DNA of 52,983 nt from Methylobacterium oxalidis (GCF_007992195.1 NZ_BJZU01000019.1:1-52983); one strand, 5' to 3'. Counted from the first letter of the stretch, positions 1 through 13,258 are shown. The notes: generated from the sequence alone by a model not told the origin. Translations and numbers: made by a program.

Positions 1-3376
<3,376 letters not shown>

Positions 3377-3380
<4 letters not shown>

Positions 3381-5446
3381 TGGATCGCTCGCCCCTGACT
3401 CTGGCGCACGAGGAGCCGGCCGGCCAGCCGCCGACCCCGGCGGAGGAGACGCTGATCCGCGCCAAGATCCTGATCGTCGACGACGACCGCCGCAACCTGC
3501 TCGCGGCCTCGGAGGTGATCGATCAGCCGGGCCTCGACATCGTCCTGGCGGACTCGCCCGAGGAGGCGCTTCGCCGGACGCTGCGGGAGGATTTCGCGCT
3601 GATCCTCCTCGACGTGCAGATGCCGCGCATGGACGGCTACGAGGTCGCCGCGCTGATCCGCAGCCGGCCGCGCTCGTCGCGCGTCCCGATCGTGTTCCTG
3701 ACGGCGCACAACAAGGACGACATCCACATCTTCCGCGGCTACTCGGCCGGCGCCGTCGACTACGTCTTCAAGCCGATCCAGCCGCTCATCCTGAAATCGA
3801 AGGTCGACATCTTCGTCGACCTCTACCGCAAGACCGAGGAGATCAAGGGGAAGGCCGCCGCCGAGAAGCGGCTCCTCCTCGAGAACCTGAGGGTGCGCGG
3901 CGAGAAGCTCGAGGCCGAGCGGGCCCTGCGCAGGCAGGAGGAGCAGCAGACGGCCGTGCTGAGCGGGCTGCCGATCGCGCTCTACACGGCCTCGGCCGAC
4001 GCGGCGGACCGGCGCCTGCGCTTCACGAGCGACAGCATCGCGCGGATCACCGGCTTTCCGCGCGAGGCCTTCGCCGACGGCACCCTGTGGGAATCGCGGC
4101 TCAACCCCGAGGACCGGGACCGCGCGCTCGCCGCGCTGCAGAGCCTCGGGGAGACCGGCACGGTCGCGATCGAGTACCGCTGGCGCAACGCCGACGGCGA
4201 GGAGCGCCACATCCTCGATCAGGTCGTGCTGAACCGGGATGAGGACGACGTGCCCGCCGAGCTGTTCGGCGTCTGGTTCGACGTGACCGAGCGAAGGGAG
4301 CTGGAACTCAGCCTGCTGCACGCCTCGAAGCTCGAGGCGGTGGGCCGGCTCACCGGCGGCATCGCGCACGACTTCAACAACATGCTCGGCATCGTCATCG
4401 GCAATCTCGACCTGCTCCAGCGGACGCTGCCGCCGGACGAGAAGGCTTACCGGCGCATCCAGCACGCCCTCGACGGCGCGCAGCGCTGCGCGGAGCTGAC
4501 GAGCCGCCTGCTCACCTTCTCGCGCCGCTCGCCGCTTCAGCCGAAGGTGCTGGAGTTCGAGGCTTTCATGCCGGGCCTGATCAAGCTTCTGGAGCGCACG
4601 CTCGGCGAGCGCGTGAGCGTGACGCTGGCCCTCGACGAGGCGCTGCCGCCCGTTCTCGTGGATCACGCGCAGCTCGAAGCGGCCCTGATCAACCTTGCGG
4701 TGAACGCGCGCGACGCCATGCCGGAGGGCGGCCGCCTCGACCTGACCGTGCGGGGCCGGACCGACGTGCCGGCTTCCGGCGCCGCCCCGGCATCTCTCGT
4801 GGACATCGCCGTGACCGACACCGGAACGGGCATGCCGCCCTCGGTCCTCGCCCGCGTCTTCGAGCCCTTCTTCACCACCAAGGAGGTCGGCAAGGGCACC
4901 GGGCTCGGCCTCAGCATGGTCTACGGCTTCGTCCAGCAGAGCGGCGGCACCATCGCGATCGACAGCGTGCCGGACCAGGGCACCACCATCACCATCACCC
5001 TGCCGGCCCGCCTCGGCGAGGCCGCCGGCCTCGACGATCTGGCCGAACCCGCCGACGCCCAGGCGGTGACCGGGGACGGGCGGATCGTGCTCGTCGTGGA
5101 GGACGACGCCGACGTCCGTCAGATCGCGGTCTCGGCGCTCGAAGCCCTCGCCTTTCGGGTCATCGACGCGAAGGACGGCGAGGACGCCCTGCACACGCTG
5201 GAGAGCAATCCCGACGTGCACCTCGTCTTCAGCGACGTGAACATGCCGGGCGCCATCACCGGGCTCGAGCTTGGCCGGATCATCCGCTGCCGCTGGCCGG
5301 ACATCTCGGTGCTCCTGACCTCCGGCTACCTGCGCGAGGACCAGGACCCGAGCGAGTTCGACGTGCTCCAGAAGCCCTACCGGACGGCCGATCTGGAGGC
5401 GGCGCTGAGCAGGATGGTGCCCGCCCGCGAGCGCTACGCGTATTGA
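3377..5446 (+). CDS. Hybrid histidine kinase: receiver, PAS, HisKA, HATPase, receiver
   Basis: The protein has 689 residues. It starts at the first ATG of ATGATGG, which overlaps the stop of the upstream kinase by four bases; earlier in-frame codons belong to the upstream gene's coding sequence. Order of domains: an N-terminal receiver (about 28-145, Asp79 in LLDVQMP), a short coiled coil, a PAS domain (about 195-310), a HisKA segment of the LTGGIAHDFNN type with His331, an HATPase (NLAVNARDAM, then GTGLGLSMVYG), and a C-terminal receiver with Asp620. It is soluble. A receiver at the front of a kinase allows another kinase to phosphorylate and tune it; the overlapping three-receiver kinase is the obvious partner, but that pairing is inferred from position only. 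Confidence 0.92.
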
Positions 5447-5799
5447 GAAGCACATCGGAGGCGCCTCGGAGGCATCCCGCGCGGCGCGCTCGCGGGCGAG
5501 CCTGGCTCGCAAGCGCATCGATGTGCGGGTGCCGCGGCCGGCACACCGAAGCAACCGAACGGTCCGGTTCGCGTCACGGCCAAGATCGCGTTCCGTCCTG
5601 CTTCGCACAGAACGCCTTCTCATCGAAGCACAAACCCTTGTTTGCTCCAAAAATGCCGGGCTTCGGCTTTGTGACTATGAAAAGTTCTGGAAATAGGAGA
5701 CCAAAGTAAGTTATAGTCCCTGTCAGTCGCGCTGAGTTCGGCGGCGAGCTCGGTTCTCGCTGCGCCGCCGGTAGCGGTCTTCCGCTGGAGGGCTTTGCG
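5447..5799. other. Intergenic stretch, no gene seen
   Basis: 353 bases. No ORF with family-like features on either strand. Bases 5620-5730 are clearly richer in A+T than their surroundings and probably hold the promoter of the following gene, but I cannot name a convincing -35/-10 pair. Confidence 0.5.
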
Positions 5800-6591
5800 A
5801 TGGCAACGCTTCGGGCGATCTTCCCGCATCAGGCAAAGGCACGCCCCGGCGTGCGCACGATCGGCACGCAGGATCTCAAGTTCGCCCTGGCGAAGGGCGT
5901 CGAGGACTTCCTGGCGATGCCGACCCACGTGCTGTTCGTCATCGCGATCTACCCGATCGCGGGGCTCATCATCGCCACCGTGACCTTCGATCAGGATCTG
6001 ATCCCGCTCCTGTTCCCGCTCGCCTCGGGCTTCGCCCTGGTCGGCCCGTTCGCGGCCATCGGCCTGTACGAGCTGAGCCGGCGGCGGGCCGAGGGGCTCG
6101 ACGTGAGCTGGTCGCACGCCTACAGGCCCCTCAAGGCGCGCTCCGCCGGCGCGATCGTCACGGTCGGGCTCGTCCTGATGGCGATCTTCCTGGCCTGGCT
6201 CGTCGCCGCGATGGGCCTCTACTGGGCGATCTACGGGGACGAGCGCTTCGCCTCGATCTTCGCCTTCGCCGAGGACGTCCTGACCACGCGCCGCGGGTGG
6301 ACGCTGATCATCATCGGCAACCTCGTGGGCTTCGCCTTCTCGCTGCTCGCCCTCGCGGTGAGCGTCGTCTCCCTTCCGCTGCTCGTCGACCGCGAGGCCG
6401 ACGCGCACACCGCCATCGAGACGTCCCTCGAGGCGGTGCGGACCAACCCGCGCACAATGGTGCTGTGGGGCTGCATCGTGGCGGGCTGCCTCGTGATGGG
6501 GATGCTGCCGCTCTTCGTGGGACTCGCCCTCGCCCTCCCGATCCTCGGGCACGCGACGTGGCACCTGTACCGGCGCACGGTCGCCCCGTGA
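5800..6591 (+). CDS. DUF2189-type integral membrane protein
   Basis: 263 residues with about six predicted membrane spans (near 45-65, 72-97, 112-141, 166-195, 220-255). The ATG at 5800 follows GGAGGG at 5787-5792 with seven bases of spacing. The soluble N-terminus followed by hydrophobic segments and the late LEAVRTNPRTM stretch match my memory of DUF2189 proteins. Their molecular role is not established. It lies 104 bases upstream of the cytochrome oxidase genes on the same strand, and DUF2189 genes are often neighbours of respiratory oxidase genes, so a role in oxidase assembly or membrane context is possible but inferred. Confidence 0.8.
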   Translation: MATLRAIFPHQAKARPGVRTIGTQDLKFALAKGVEDFLAMPTHVLFVIAIYPIAGLIIATVTFDQDLIPLLFPLASGFALVGPFAAIGLYELSRRRAEGLDVSWSHAYRPLKARSAGAIVTVGLVLMAIFLAWLVAAMGLYWAIYGDERFASIFAFAEDVLTTRRGWTLIIIGNLVGFAFSLLALAVSVVSLPLLVDREADAHTAIETSLEAVRTNPRTMVLWGCIVAGCLVMGMLPLFVGLALALPILGHATWHLYRRTVAP

Positions 6592-6695
6592 GGGGCGGGC
6601 GGCGCGCGGATACGGGCCGGACGGGAGGATCGTGAGGCCGCACGCCTCCGCCGACGGAGGTCCGGGCGGGAAGTGGGGTGCGGGAGGCAACCGTG

Positions 6696-7529
6696 ATGGC
6701 GCTGGTTCTCGTCCTGATCGCCCTCGGATCGATCGCCTTCCATCTCCTGAGCCCGTGGTGGTGGACACCGATCGCCTCGAACTGGGGCTACATCGACTCC
6801 ACGCTGATCATCACCTTCTGGATCACCGGCTTCGTCTTTACGGCGATCGTGCTGTTCGTCGCCTACTGCCTCGTGCGCTTCCGCCACGCCCCGGGCCGGC
6901 GGGCCGCCTACGAGCCGGAGAACAGGCGCCTGGAGGGCTGGCTCACCGGGCTCACGGCGCTCGGCGTCGCCGCCCTGCTGGCACCCGGGCTGTTCGTCTG
7001 GAACCAGTTCGTGCGCGTGCCGCAGAACGCCTCCGAGATCGAGATCGTCGCGCAGCAATGGCGGTGGGCCTACCGGCTGCCCGGCGCCGACGGGCGCCTC
7101 GGTGCCTCGGACATCCGGCACGTCAGCGACGAGAACCCGCTCGGCCTCGACCCGCAGGACGCGGCTGCCCGCGACGACCTCGTCATCGACGCGGACCTGC
7201 ACCTGCCGCTGGGCAGGCCCGTGAAGGTCCTGCTCCGCTCCACCGACGTGGTTCACAATTTCTACGTGCCGGAGTTCCGGGCTAAGATGGACATCATCCC
7301 CGGCATGGTCACGTATTTCTGGTTCACGCCGACCCGCACCGGCACCTTCGACGCCCTGTGCAACGAGGTGTGCGGCACCAATCACTACGCCATGCGCGGC
7401 CGCGTGGTCGTGGAGGGCGAGGCCGCCTACAGCTCCTGGCTCCGAGAGCAGACGACATTCGCGAACTTCGCCGGCGGCGGCGAGCGCGGACGCAGGGTCG
7501 CGCGCCGCGAGGCGCCGCCGGTGCGGTGA
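6696..7529 (+). CDS. coxB: Cytochrome c oxidase subunit II (CuA)
   Basis: 277 residues from ATG 6696, chosen because GGGAGG sits eight bases upstream; GTG 6678 and GTG 6693 are in-frame alternatives. Two N-terminal membrane spans anchor a periplasmic cupredoxin domain. The binuclear CuA ligands are all present: His187, Cys222, Glu224 (backbone carbonyl), Cys226, His230 and Met233 in the CNEVCGTNHYAM motif. There is no C-terminal cytochrome c domain. It accepts electrons from cytochrome c and passes them to haem a in subunit I. The first 15-20 residues contain no lipobox cysteine. It opens a five-gene oxidase operon whose II-I-III-III-IV order resembles the alternative coxMNOP oxidase of Bradyrhizobium; that assignment is from memory of gene order. 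Confidence 0.93.
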   Translation: MALVLVLIALGSIAFHLLSPWWWTPIASNWGYIDSTLIITFWITGFVFTAIVLFVAYCLVRFRHAPGRRAAYEPENRRLEGWLTGLTALGVAALLAPGLFVWNQFVRVPQNASEIEIVAQQWRWAYRLPGADGRLGASDIRHVSDENPLGLDPQDAAARDDLVIDADLHLPLGRPVKVLLRSTDVVHNFYVPEFRAKMDIIPGMVTYFWFTPTRTGTFDALCNEVCGTNHYAMRGRVVVEGEAAYSSWLREQTTFANFAGGGERGRRVARREAPPVR

Positions 7530-7542
7530 GGAGGCTGAAGCG

Positions 7543-9330
7543 ATGGCCGACGCGCAGTTCGGGAGCGCCGCTCCCCTGCCCCAGGGCGGGATCGACGACG
7601 TCGAACTCTACCACCCGCATAGCTGGCTGACGAAGTACGTCTTCAGCCAGGACGCGAAGATCATCGCGATTCAGTACTCGATGACCGCCATGGCGATCGG
7701 CCTCGTCGCCCTCGTCCTGTCGTGGCTGGTGCGGCTTCAGCTCGGGTTTCCGGGCCTTGTCTCCTTCATCGGGCCGAAGGAGTACTACCAGCTCATCACG
7801 ATGCACGGGATGATCATGGTGATCTACCTGCTGACGGCGCTCTTCCTCGGCGGCTTCGGCAACTACCTCATCCCCCTGATGCTCGGCGCGCGGGACATGG
7901 TGTTCCCGTACGTGAACATGCTGAGCTACTGGATCTACCTCCTCGCCGTGCTCGTCCTGGTGGCGAGCTTCTTCGCGCCCGGCGGGCCTACGGGGGCCGG
8001 CTGGACCCTCTACCCGCCGCAGGCGATCCTCTCCGGCACGCCCGGGCAGGAATGGGGCATCGTCCTGATGCTCCTCTCGCTGATCCTCTTCATCATCGGC
8101 TTCACCATGGGCGGCGTGAACTACGTCGTGACGGTACTGCAGGCGCGGGCGCCCGGCATGACGCTGATGCGGATGCCGCTCACCATCTGGGGCATCTTCA
8201 CCGCGACGATCCTGGCGCTCCTCGCCTTCCCGGCCCTGTTCGTCGGCGCCGTGATGATGCTCCTCGACCGGCTGCTCGGCACGAGCTTCTTCATGCCGGC
8301 GATCATCGAGGCGGGGCAGCGCCTGCGCTACGGCGGCGGCAGCCCGATCCTCTTCCAGCACCTGTTCTGGTTCTTCGGCCACCCGGAGGTCTACATCGTG
8401 GCGCTTCCCGCCTTCGGGATCGTCTCGGACCTGATCAGCACCCACGCGCGCAAGAACATCTTCGGGTATCGGATGATGGTCTGGGCCATCGTCGCCATCG
8501 GCGCGCTGAGCTTCGTGGTCTGGGCGCACCACATGTACGTCAGCGGCATGAACCCGTACTTCGGGTTCTTCTTCGCCACGACGACGCTCGTCATCGCGAT
8601 CCCGACCGCCATCAAGGTCTACAACTGGGTGCTGACGCTCTGGCGCGGGGACATCCACCTCACGCTGCCGATGCTGTTCGCCATCGCGTTCATCGTGACG
8701 TTCCTGAACGGCGGCCTGACCGGCCTCTTCCTCGGCAACGTCGTGGTCGACGTGCCGCTCTCGGACACGATGTTCGTCGTCGCGCATTTCCACATGGTCA
8801 TGGGCGTCGCGCCGATCCTCGTCATCTTCGGCGGAATCTATCACTGGTACCCGAAGGTCACCGGCCGCATGCTCGACGAGCGGCTCGGCCAGTTGCACTT
8901 CTGGGCCACCTTCCTCGGCGCCTACGCGATCTTCTTCCCGATGCACTATCTCGGGTTGATGGGCGTCCCGCGCCGCTACTTCGACATCGAGGGCCTGAGC
9001 TTCGCGACGCCGTCCGTGGCGACCCTGAACGCCTTCGTCAGCGTCGTCGCCTTCCTGGTGGGCGCCGCCCAGATCGCGTTCCTCTTCAACCTCGCGCACA
9101 GCCTCAGGCACGGCGCGCCGGCCGGCGGCAACCCGTGGCGGGCGACCACCCTGGAGTGGCAGACCCCGCAGACGCCGCCGCCGCACGGCAATTGGGGGCC
9201 TGCGCTGCCGGTGGTCTACCGCTGGGCCTACGATTACAGCGTGCCGGGCGCCGCCCAGGACTTCATCCCGCAGAACCAGCCGGACATCCGTCCGGACCGG
9301 TCCCCCGGTCCCGTCGCGGCACCCGCGTGA
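7543..9330 (+). CDS. ctaD: Cytochrome c oxidase subunit I (haem-copper, A-type)
   Basis: 595 residues, ATG 7543 behind GAGGAGG, 13 bases after subunit II. Catalytic residues are intact: haem a ligands His88 and His417, haem a3 ligand His415, CuB ligands His280, His329 and His330, and Tyr284 within HPEVY for the His-Tyr crosslink. Proton channels look A1-type: Asp118 (D channel entrance), Glu282, and Lys358 (K channel, in PTAIKVYNW). Around Asp118 the usual APDMAFPRMNN reads ARDMVFPYVNM, so the protein is divergent from mainstream aa3 subunit I yet keeps the channel residues. It reduces oxygen to water with proton pumping in the inner membrane. It should be a catalytically competent, second-type aa3 oxidase. 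Confidence 0.95.
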   Translation: MADAQFGSAAPLPQGGIDDVELYHPHSWLTKYVFSQDAKIIAIQYSMTAMAIGLVALVLSWLVRLQLGFPGLVSFIGPKEYYQLITMHGMIMVIYLLTALFLGGFGNYLIPLMLGARDMVFPYVNMLSYWIYLLAVLVLVASFFAPGGPTGAGWTLYPPQAILSGTPGQEWGIVLMLLSLILFIIGFTMGGVNYVVTVLQARAPGMTLMRMPLTIWGIFTATILALLAFPALFVGAVMMLLDRLLGTSFFMPAIIEAGQRLRYGGGSPILFQHLFWFFGHPEVYIVALPAFGIVSDLISTHARKNIFGYRMMVWAIVAIGALSFVVWAHHMYVSGMNPYFGFFFATTTLVIAIPTAIKVYNWVLTLWRGDIHLTLPMLFAIAFIVTFLNGGLTGLFLGNVVVDVPLSDTMFVVAHFHMVMGVAPILVIFGGIYHWYPKVTGRMLDERLGQLHFWATFLGAYAIFFPMHYLGLMGVPRRYFDIEGLSFATPSVATLNAFVSVVAFLVGAAQIAFLFNLAHSLRHGAPAGGNPWRATTLEWQTPQTPPPHGNWGPALPVVYRWAYDYSVPGAAQDFIPQNQPDIRPDRSPGPVAAPA

Positions 9331-9337
9331 GCGCGCC

Positions 9338-10039
9338 ATGACGCTCGTGCTCGCCTATCTCGCCGCCCTGGCCGCCCTCTCCGCTCCCTGGCTGATGCGG
9401 CAGCGCCTCGGCGCCAAGCCCTGGCTGGAGACCGGCTCGGCCCTCGACCTGCCGCCGGAGCCCGCGCGGATCCCGGCCGCCCGGCTCGGCGTGACGGTGC
9501 TGCTCGCGGCGATCGGGCTGCTCTTCGCGCTCCTCGTGGCGGCCTACGCGATGCGCGTGCCGCGCGACGCCTGGCAGATCCTGCCCGACCCGCGCCTGCT
9601 CTGGCTGACGACCGCGCTCCTCGTGCTCGCGAGCTTCGCCCTGCACGCGGGCCGGGCCGCGGCGGAGCGCGGCGGGCGCGACGCCCTGCTGCTCTGGCTC
9701 GCCGCCGCCGGCACGGCGATCCTCGGCTTCCTCGTGGGGCAGGCGCTGGCCTGGCGCAATCTCCTCGCGCTCGGCGCCGGCCCGGCCTCCGGGGCGGGCA
9801 GCGCCTTCTTCTACCTGCTCACGGCGCTCCACGCCCTGCACGTGGGCGGCGGGCTCGTTGCCCTCGGCGCGGTGGCGCGCCGCGCCGCGGGCGCGCCCGG
9901 CACCGAGACCGCGCGCCTCGGCGTCGCGCTCTGCGCCCTCTACGTCGACGCCCTTCTGGGGATCTGGCTCGTCCTGTTCGGCCTCCTGTTCCGGACGCCC
10001 TGGTCGGGCTGGATCTACGCCCTGTGCAGCCCGGCCTGA
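9338..10039 (+). CDS. Cytochrome c oxidase subunit III-like protein (first copy)
   Basis: 233 residues with about six membrane spans. The C-terminal part (FFYLLTALHALHVGGGLVAL, then a final helix ending LFRTPWSG) has the subunit III fold pattern, where the His-containing helix lies against subunit I. The start ATG follows the subunit I stop by seven bases. It is shorter and more divergent than the next gene, which is also a subunit III. Two subunit III homologues in one operon resemble coxO and coxP of Bradyrhizobium (memory of that cluster). Either both are in the complex or this one is an accessory subunit; sequence alone cannot decide. Confidence 0.82.
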   Translation: MTLVLAYLAALAALSAPWLMRQRLGAKPWLETGSALDLPPEPARIPAARLGVTVLLAAIGLLFALLVAAYAMRVPRDAWQILPDPRLLWLTTALLVLASFALHAGRAAAERGGRDALLLWLAAAGTAILGFLVGQALAWRNLLALGAGPASGAGSAFFYLLTALHALHVGGGLVALGAVARRAAGAPGTETARLGVALCALYVDALLGIWLVLFGLLFRTPWSGWIYALCSPA

Positions 10040-10053
10040 GGAGCGAGGTGAGC

Positions 10054-10776
10054 ATGACCGGCTTCGCATTCCGATCCATCACCGCCGCACAGACGCGGCC
10101 GGGCCAGTGGCGGCGCCTCTCGGACGAGTGGTCCGCGGACCGTCAGGCCTTCCGCGGCGCCTCCTGGCGCAAGGCCATGATGTGGATCTTCCTCCTCAGC
10201 GACACCTTCGTGTTCGGCTGCTTCCTGCTCTCCTACATGACGGTCCGGATGTCGACGACCCTGCCCTGGCCGAACCCCAGCAAGGTCTTCGCCCTCGAGA
10301 TCGGCGGCACCGAGCTGCCGCTGATCCTGATCGCGATCATGACCTTCGTGCTGATCTCCAGCAGCGGCACCATGGCGATGGCGGTCGCCTACGGCTACCG
10401 GCAGGAGCGCGTGAAGACGGCCCTGCTGATGCTCGCGACGGCGCTTCTCGGCGCCATGTTCGTGGGCATGCAGGCTTTCGAGTGGACGAAGCTGATCCAC
10501 GAGGGCGTGCGGCCCTGGGGCAATCCCTGGGGTGCCGACCAGTTCGGCTCGACCTTCTTCATGATCACGGGCTTCCACGGCACGCACGTCACGATCGGGG
10601 TGATCGCGCTCCTCGTCATCGCCCGGAAGGTCTGGCGCGGCGATTTCGACACCGGCCGGCGGGGTTTCTTCACGAGCCAGCGCGGCCGCTACGAGAACGT
10701 GGAGATCGCCGGCCTCTACTGGCACTTCGTCGATCTCGTCTGGGTCTTCATCTTCGCCCTGTTCTATCTCTGGTAG
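10054..10776 (+). CDS. ctaE: Cytochrome c oxidase subunit III
   Basis: 240 residues from ATG 10054, preceded by GAGGAGCGAGG; an in-frame GTG two codons earlier is an alternative. Family signs are the MTGFHGTHV segment with conserved His, a following helix, and the C-terminal GLYWHFVDLVWVFIFALFYLW motif that is highly typical of subunit III. Five membrane spans are visible plus an amphipathic N-terminus carrying a WRKAMMWIFLLSD segment. It starts 14 bases after the preceding subunit III-like gene. Subunit III is non-catalytic: it stabilises subunit I and protects proton uptake. It is clearly the better-conserved of the two copies in the operon. Confidence 0.93.
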   Translation: MTGFAFRSITAAQTRPGQWRRLSDEWSADRQAFRGASWRKAMMWIFLLSDTFVFGCFLLSYMTVRMSTTLPWPNPSKVFALEIGGTELPLILIAIMTFVLISSSGTMAMAVAYGYRQERVKTALLMLATALLGAMFVGMQAFEWTKLIHEGVRPWGNPWGADQFGSTFFMITGFHGTHVTIGVIALLVIARKVWRGDFDTGRRGFFTSQRGRYENVEIAGLYWHFVDLVWVFIFALFYLW

Positions 10777-10787
10777 GGAGTGGGATC

Positions 10788-11120
10788 ATGTCGGCCGGCG
10801 CGGCGCACGAGACGGGGCAGTCCCACCCGATCCGGCTCTACCTCCTGGTCTGGGGCTGGCTCTTCGTGCTCAGCGCCTGCTCCTACCTCGTCGACTACTT
10901 CCATCTGCAGGGCGGCCTGCGCTGGTTCCTGATCCTGCTGTTCATGATCGTGAAGGCCGGGCTGATCGTGGCGGTGTTCATGCACATGGCCTGGGAGCGC
11001 CTGGCCCTCGTCTACGCGATCCTCGTACCGCCCGCCGCCCTGCTGGTCTTCGTGGCCATCATGACGTTCGAGGCGAGCTACACGCTCCTCACCCGCATCG
11101 CCTTCGCGCTCGGCGGCTGA
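10788..11120 (+). CDS. Cytochrome c oxidase subunit IV (prokaryotic type)
   Basis: 110 residues, ATG 10788 eleven bases after subunit III. Three membrane helices; the central KAGLIVAVFMHMAWERL segment is the hallmark of the prokaryotic COX4 family (a lysine entering a helix with FMHM). It is a small accessory subunit that sits against the oxidase core. It closes the oxidase operon. No ctaB, ctaG, sco or surf1 gene follows, so assembly depends on genes elsewhere. Confidence 0.9.
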   Translation: MSAGAAHETGQSHPIRLYLLVWGWLFVLSACSYLVDYFHLQGGLRWFLILLFMIVKAGLIVAVFMHMAWERLALVYAILVPPAALLVFVAIMTFEASYTLLTRIAFALGG

Positions 11121-11178
11121 GGGGACGACGACACAAATGTGAAGGCGGAATCGGGGCTGTCCCGGTCTTCTCTCGCCG

Positions 11179-12426
11179 ATGCGGGTGCTTCTCGTCGCGA
11201 TCGGCAGCCACGGCGACGTCCTGCCTTTCCTCGCCCTCGCCGCCGAACTGGACCGGCGCGGCCACGCGGTCACGCTCGCCGCTCCCGCGCCCTTCGCGCC
11301 CATGGCGGAACGGGCCGGGCTCGGCTTCCACCCGCTCGGAACCCGGGCGGACTACGCCGACTTCGCGGCGGAGCCGGAACTCTGGCACCCGCGCCGGGGC
11401 GTGAAGGCCGCCTTCCGCTACGTCTCCCTGCTGACGGAGCCGACCTACGCGTGGCTCGCGCAGACCTGGCGCCCGGGCGAGGGCATCGTCGTCGGCTCGA
11501 CGCTGAGCCTCGGGGCCCGCGTCGCGCAGGACAAGCTCGGGCTGCCGCTCGCCACGGTGCACCTCATGCCCTTCCTCGTGGAGAGCCGCCACGCGCCCCC
11601 GATCCTGCCCGGGTTTCCCCTGCCCGGCTTCCTGCCGCCCCGGTTCCGGCACTGGCTCGGGCGCGGCGCGGACACCTACGTGATCGGGCCCGCCGTCCTG
11701 CCCGAACTCAACGCGTTCCGCGCACGGCTCGGCCTTCCGCCGGTGCGCCGCCTGCGCCACTGGTGGAACTCTCCCCTGCGCGTGCTCCTCACCTTCGCCG
11801 ACTGGTTCGTGCCGCCGCAACCCGACTGGCCGGCCCAGGCCGTGCAGGTCGGCTTCCCGCTTGCCGACCGGTTCGGCGACGCGGACGATCTCAGCCCGGA
11901 CCTCGCCGCGTTCCTCGACGCGGGCGAGGCGCCCCTCGCCTTCACCTACGGCTCTGCCATGCGTCAGGGCCGCAAATTCTTCGAGACCGCGGTGCGGACC
12001 TGCCGGCGGATGGGACGGCGCGGCGTCCTCCTGGCGCCGCAGGACGGTCAGGTTCCGCCCGGCCTGCCCGCGGACATCCTGCACGTTTCCTACGCGCCGT
12101 TCAGCCGCCTGCTGCCGCGCTGCGCCTCGCTCATCCACCACGGCGGGATCGGCACCGTCGCCCAGGGCCTCGCCGCCGGGATCCCGCAACTGGTGGTCCC
12201 CGTCGCCTTCGATCACTTCGACGAGGCGCAGCGGCTGAGGCACCTCGGCGTCGGCAGCGCGCTCAGCCAGCGCCGCTTCACCCCGCGGCGGGCGGCAGCC
12301 GAGATCCGCCGTCTGCTCACGGCTCCTCAGGTGGCGGGCGCCTGCGCCGCGGTGCGGGCGCGGATGGCGGGCAGCGACGGCGTGCCGGCCGCCTGTGACG
12401 CCCTGGAGAGCCTTCATCCGGCTTGA
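11179..12426 (+). CDS. GT1-family glycosyltransferase (UGT/MGT type)
   Basis: 415 residues, GT-B fold. The N-terminus MRVLLVAIGSHGDVLPFLAL is the typical acceptor-domain start of this family, and the C-terminal nucleotide-sugar site is seen in HHGGIGTVAQGLAAGIPQL followed by FDHFDEAQRL. It would move a sugar from a nucleotide sugar to a small or lipid acceptor; relatives act on macrolides, sterols, flavonoids and carotenoids. No polyketide or carotenoid gene lies nearby, so the acceptor is unknown. It begins 58 bases after the oxidase operon on the same strand without a clear ribosome site, and may be read through from it. Confidence 0.88.
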   Translation: MRVLLVAIGSHGDVLPFLALAAELDRRGHAVTLAAPAPFAPMAERAGLGFHPLGTRADYADFAAEPELWHPRRGVKAAFRYVSLLTEPTYAWLAQTWRPGEGIVVGSTLSLGARVAQDKLGLPLATVHLMPFLVESRHAPPILPGFPLPGFLPPRFRHWLGRGADTYVIGPAVLPELNAFRARLGLPPVRRLRHWWNSPLRVLLTFADWFVPPQPDWPAQAVQVGFPLADRFGDADDLSPDLAAFLDAGEAPLAFTYGSAMRQGRKFFETAVRTCRRMGRRGVLLAPQDGQVPPGLPADILHVSYAPFSRLLPRCASLIHHGGIGTVAQGLAAGIPQLVVPVAFDHFDEAQRLRHLGVGSALSQRRFTPRRAAAEIRRLLTAPQVAGACAAVRARMAGSDGVPAACDALESLHPA

Positions 12427-12575
12427 AGCCCGGCGGCCGGCGGCCTCTGACGGCCGGACCGCGCCTCGGCAAGGCGCCCGTGTCAGTCCGGCTGGACTGT
12501 GGATGCGCTCATTTTCCATTGCAGTATCCGGACGACGCACGCAAAAGTGGCGGCCCCCGTTCCCGCATCCGATCC

Positions 12576-13118
12576 ATGATCTTCACCACCAACGCCGCCG
12601 GGACACTCGCCTACCTGAGCCCGGGATGGGGCGAGATCACCGGGCAGGACGCGCGCAGCGCGGCGAATTACGGTTGGGTGCGGGCCGTGCACCCGGAGGA
12701 TGTCGAGCTCGTGCGCGCACTCGTCGCGCGCGCCGTCGCCGAGGGCCGTGAGTTCAGCTGCCGTTATCGGCTGATCGACATCGACGGGCGGCCCGTCTGG
12801 GTGGCCGCGGCCGCCATGCCGCGCCTCGACCCGCATCGCGGGAGCTTTCTCGGCTTTCTCGGCTGCGTCAACGAGATCCTGGATTCCGGCACGCGGGCCG
12901 ACGGCCTCGTGGGCCGGCTCCTGCCGCCGCCGGCCGGCCTCTCGCGGTTGCCGCCCTCGCGGCAGGAGATCGCGGCGGAGCACATCCTGGCCGCGCAGGC
13001 GCGGACGCTGCAGGCGAGCAGCCGCTCCGCTCGCAAGGCGGTCGAGCTCGCCGCTTTCGAGGTGAGCCGCCAGGTGACGCACGGCCTCGACGGCGTCGCC
13101 AGCGCGGACATCCACTGA
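12576..13118 (+). CDS. Short single-PAS protein
   Basis: 180 residues from ATG 12576. The frame is open further upstream to 12423, but codons before 12576 look unlike protein (low complexity, rich in G, R and P). Residues about 2-105 form a PAS domain of PAS_3 type: NAAGTLAYLSPGWGEITGQ, then VHPEDVELV, then FSCRYRLIDIDGRPVWV. The remaining 75 residues are a helical tail with no kinase, GGDEF or helix-turn-helix domain. It may sense a small ligand and act through partner binding. The ribosome site is weak, so the start is uncertain. Confidence 0.7.
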   Translation: MIFTTNAAGTLAYLSPGWGEITGQDARSAANYGWVRAVHPEDVELVRALVARAVAEGREFSCRYRLIDIDGRPVWVAAAAMPRLDPHRGSFLGFLGCVNEILDSGTRADGLVGRLLPPPAGLSRLPPSRQEIAAEHILAAQARTLQASSRSARKAVELAAFEVSRQVTHGLDGVASADIH

Positions 13119-13258
13119 CCGGATCCGGCTTTCACCAACCGTTGACCATGATGGCGGCCGGCCCGCTCTCCCCGGCGGCGCATGTGCGCCAACGCAACCC
13201 TTGCGTGCCGCTCCGGCGCTAGGAAACGCCTCGGGAAATACCCGCAGAGCCGAACGCC

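Noticed and set aside
7324..9339. 671-codon frame antisense to the oxidase genes
   Set aside because: Asp/Glu/Arg/His-rich translation without motifs; mirror image of the coxB-ctaD codons.
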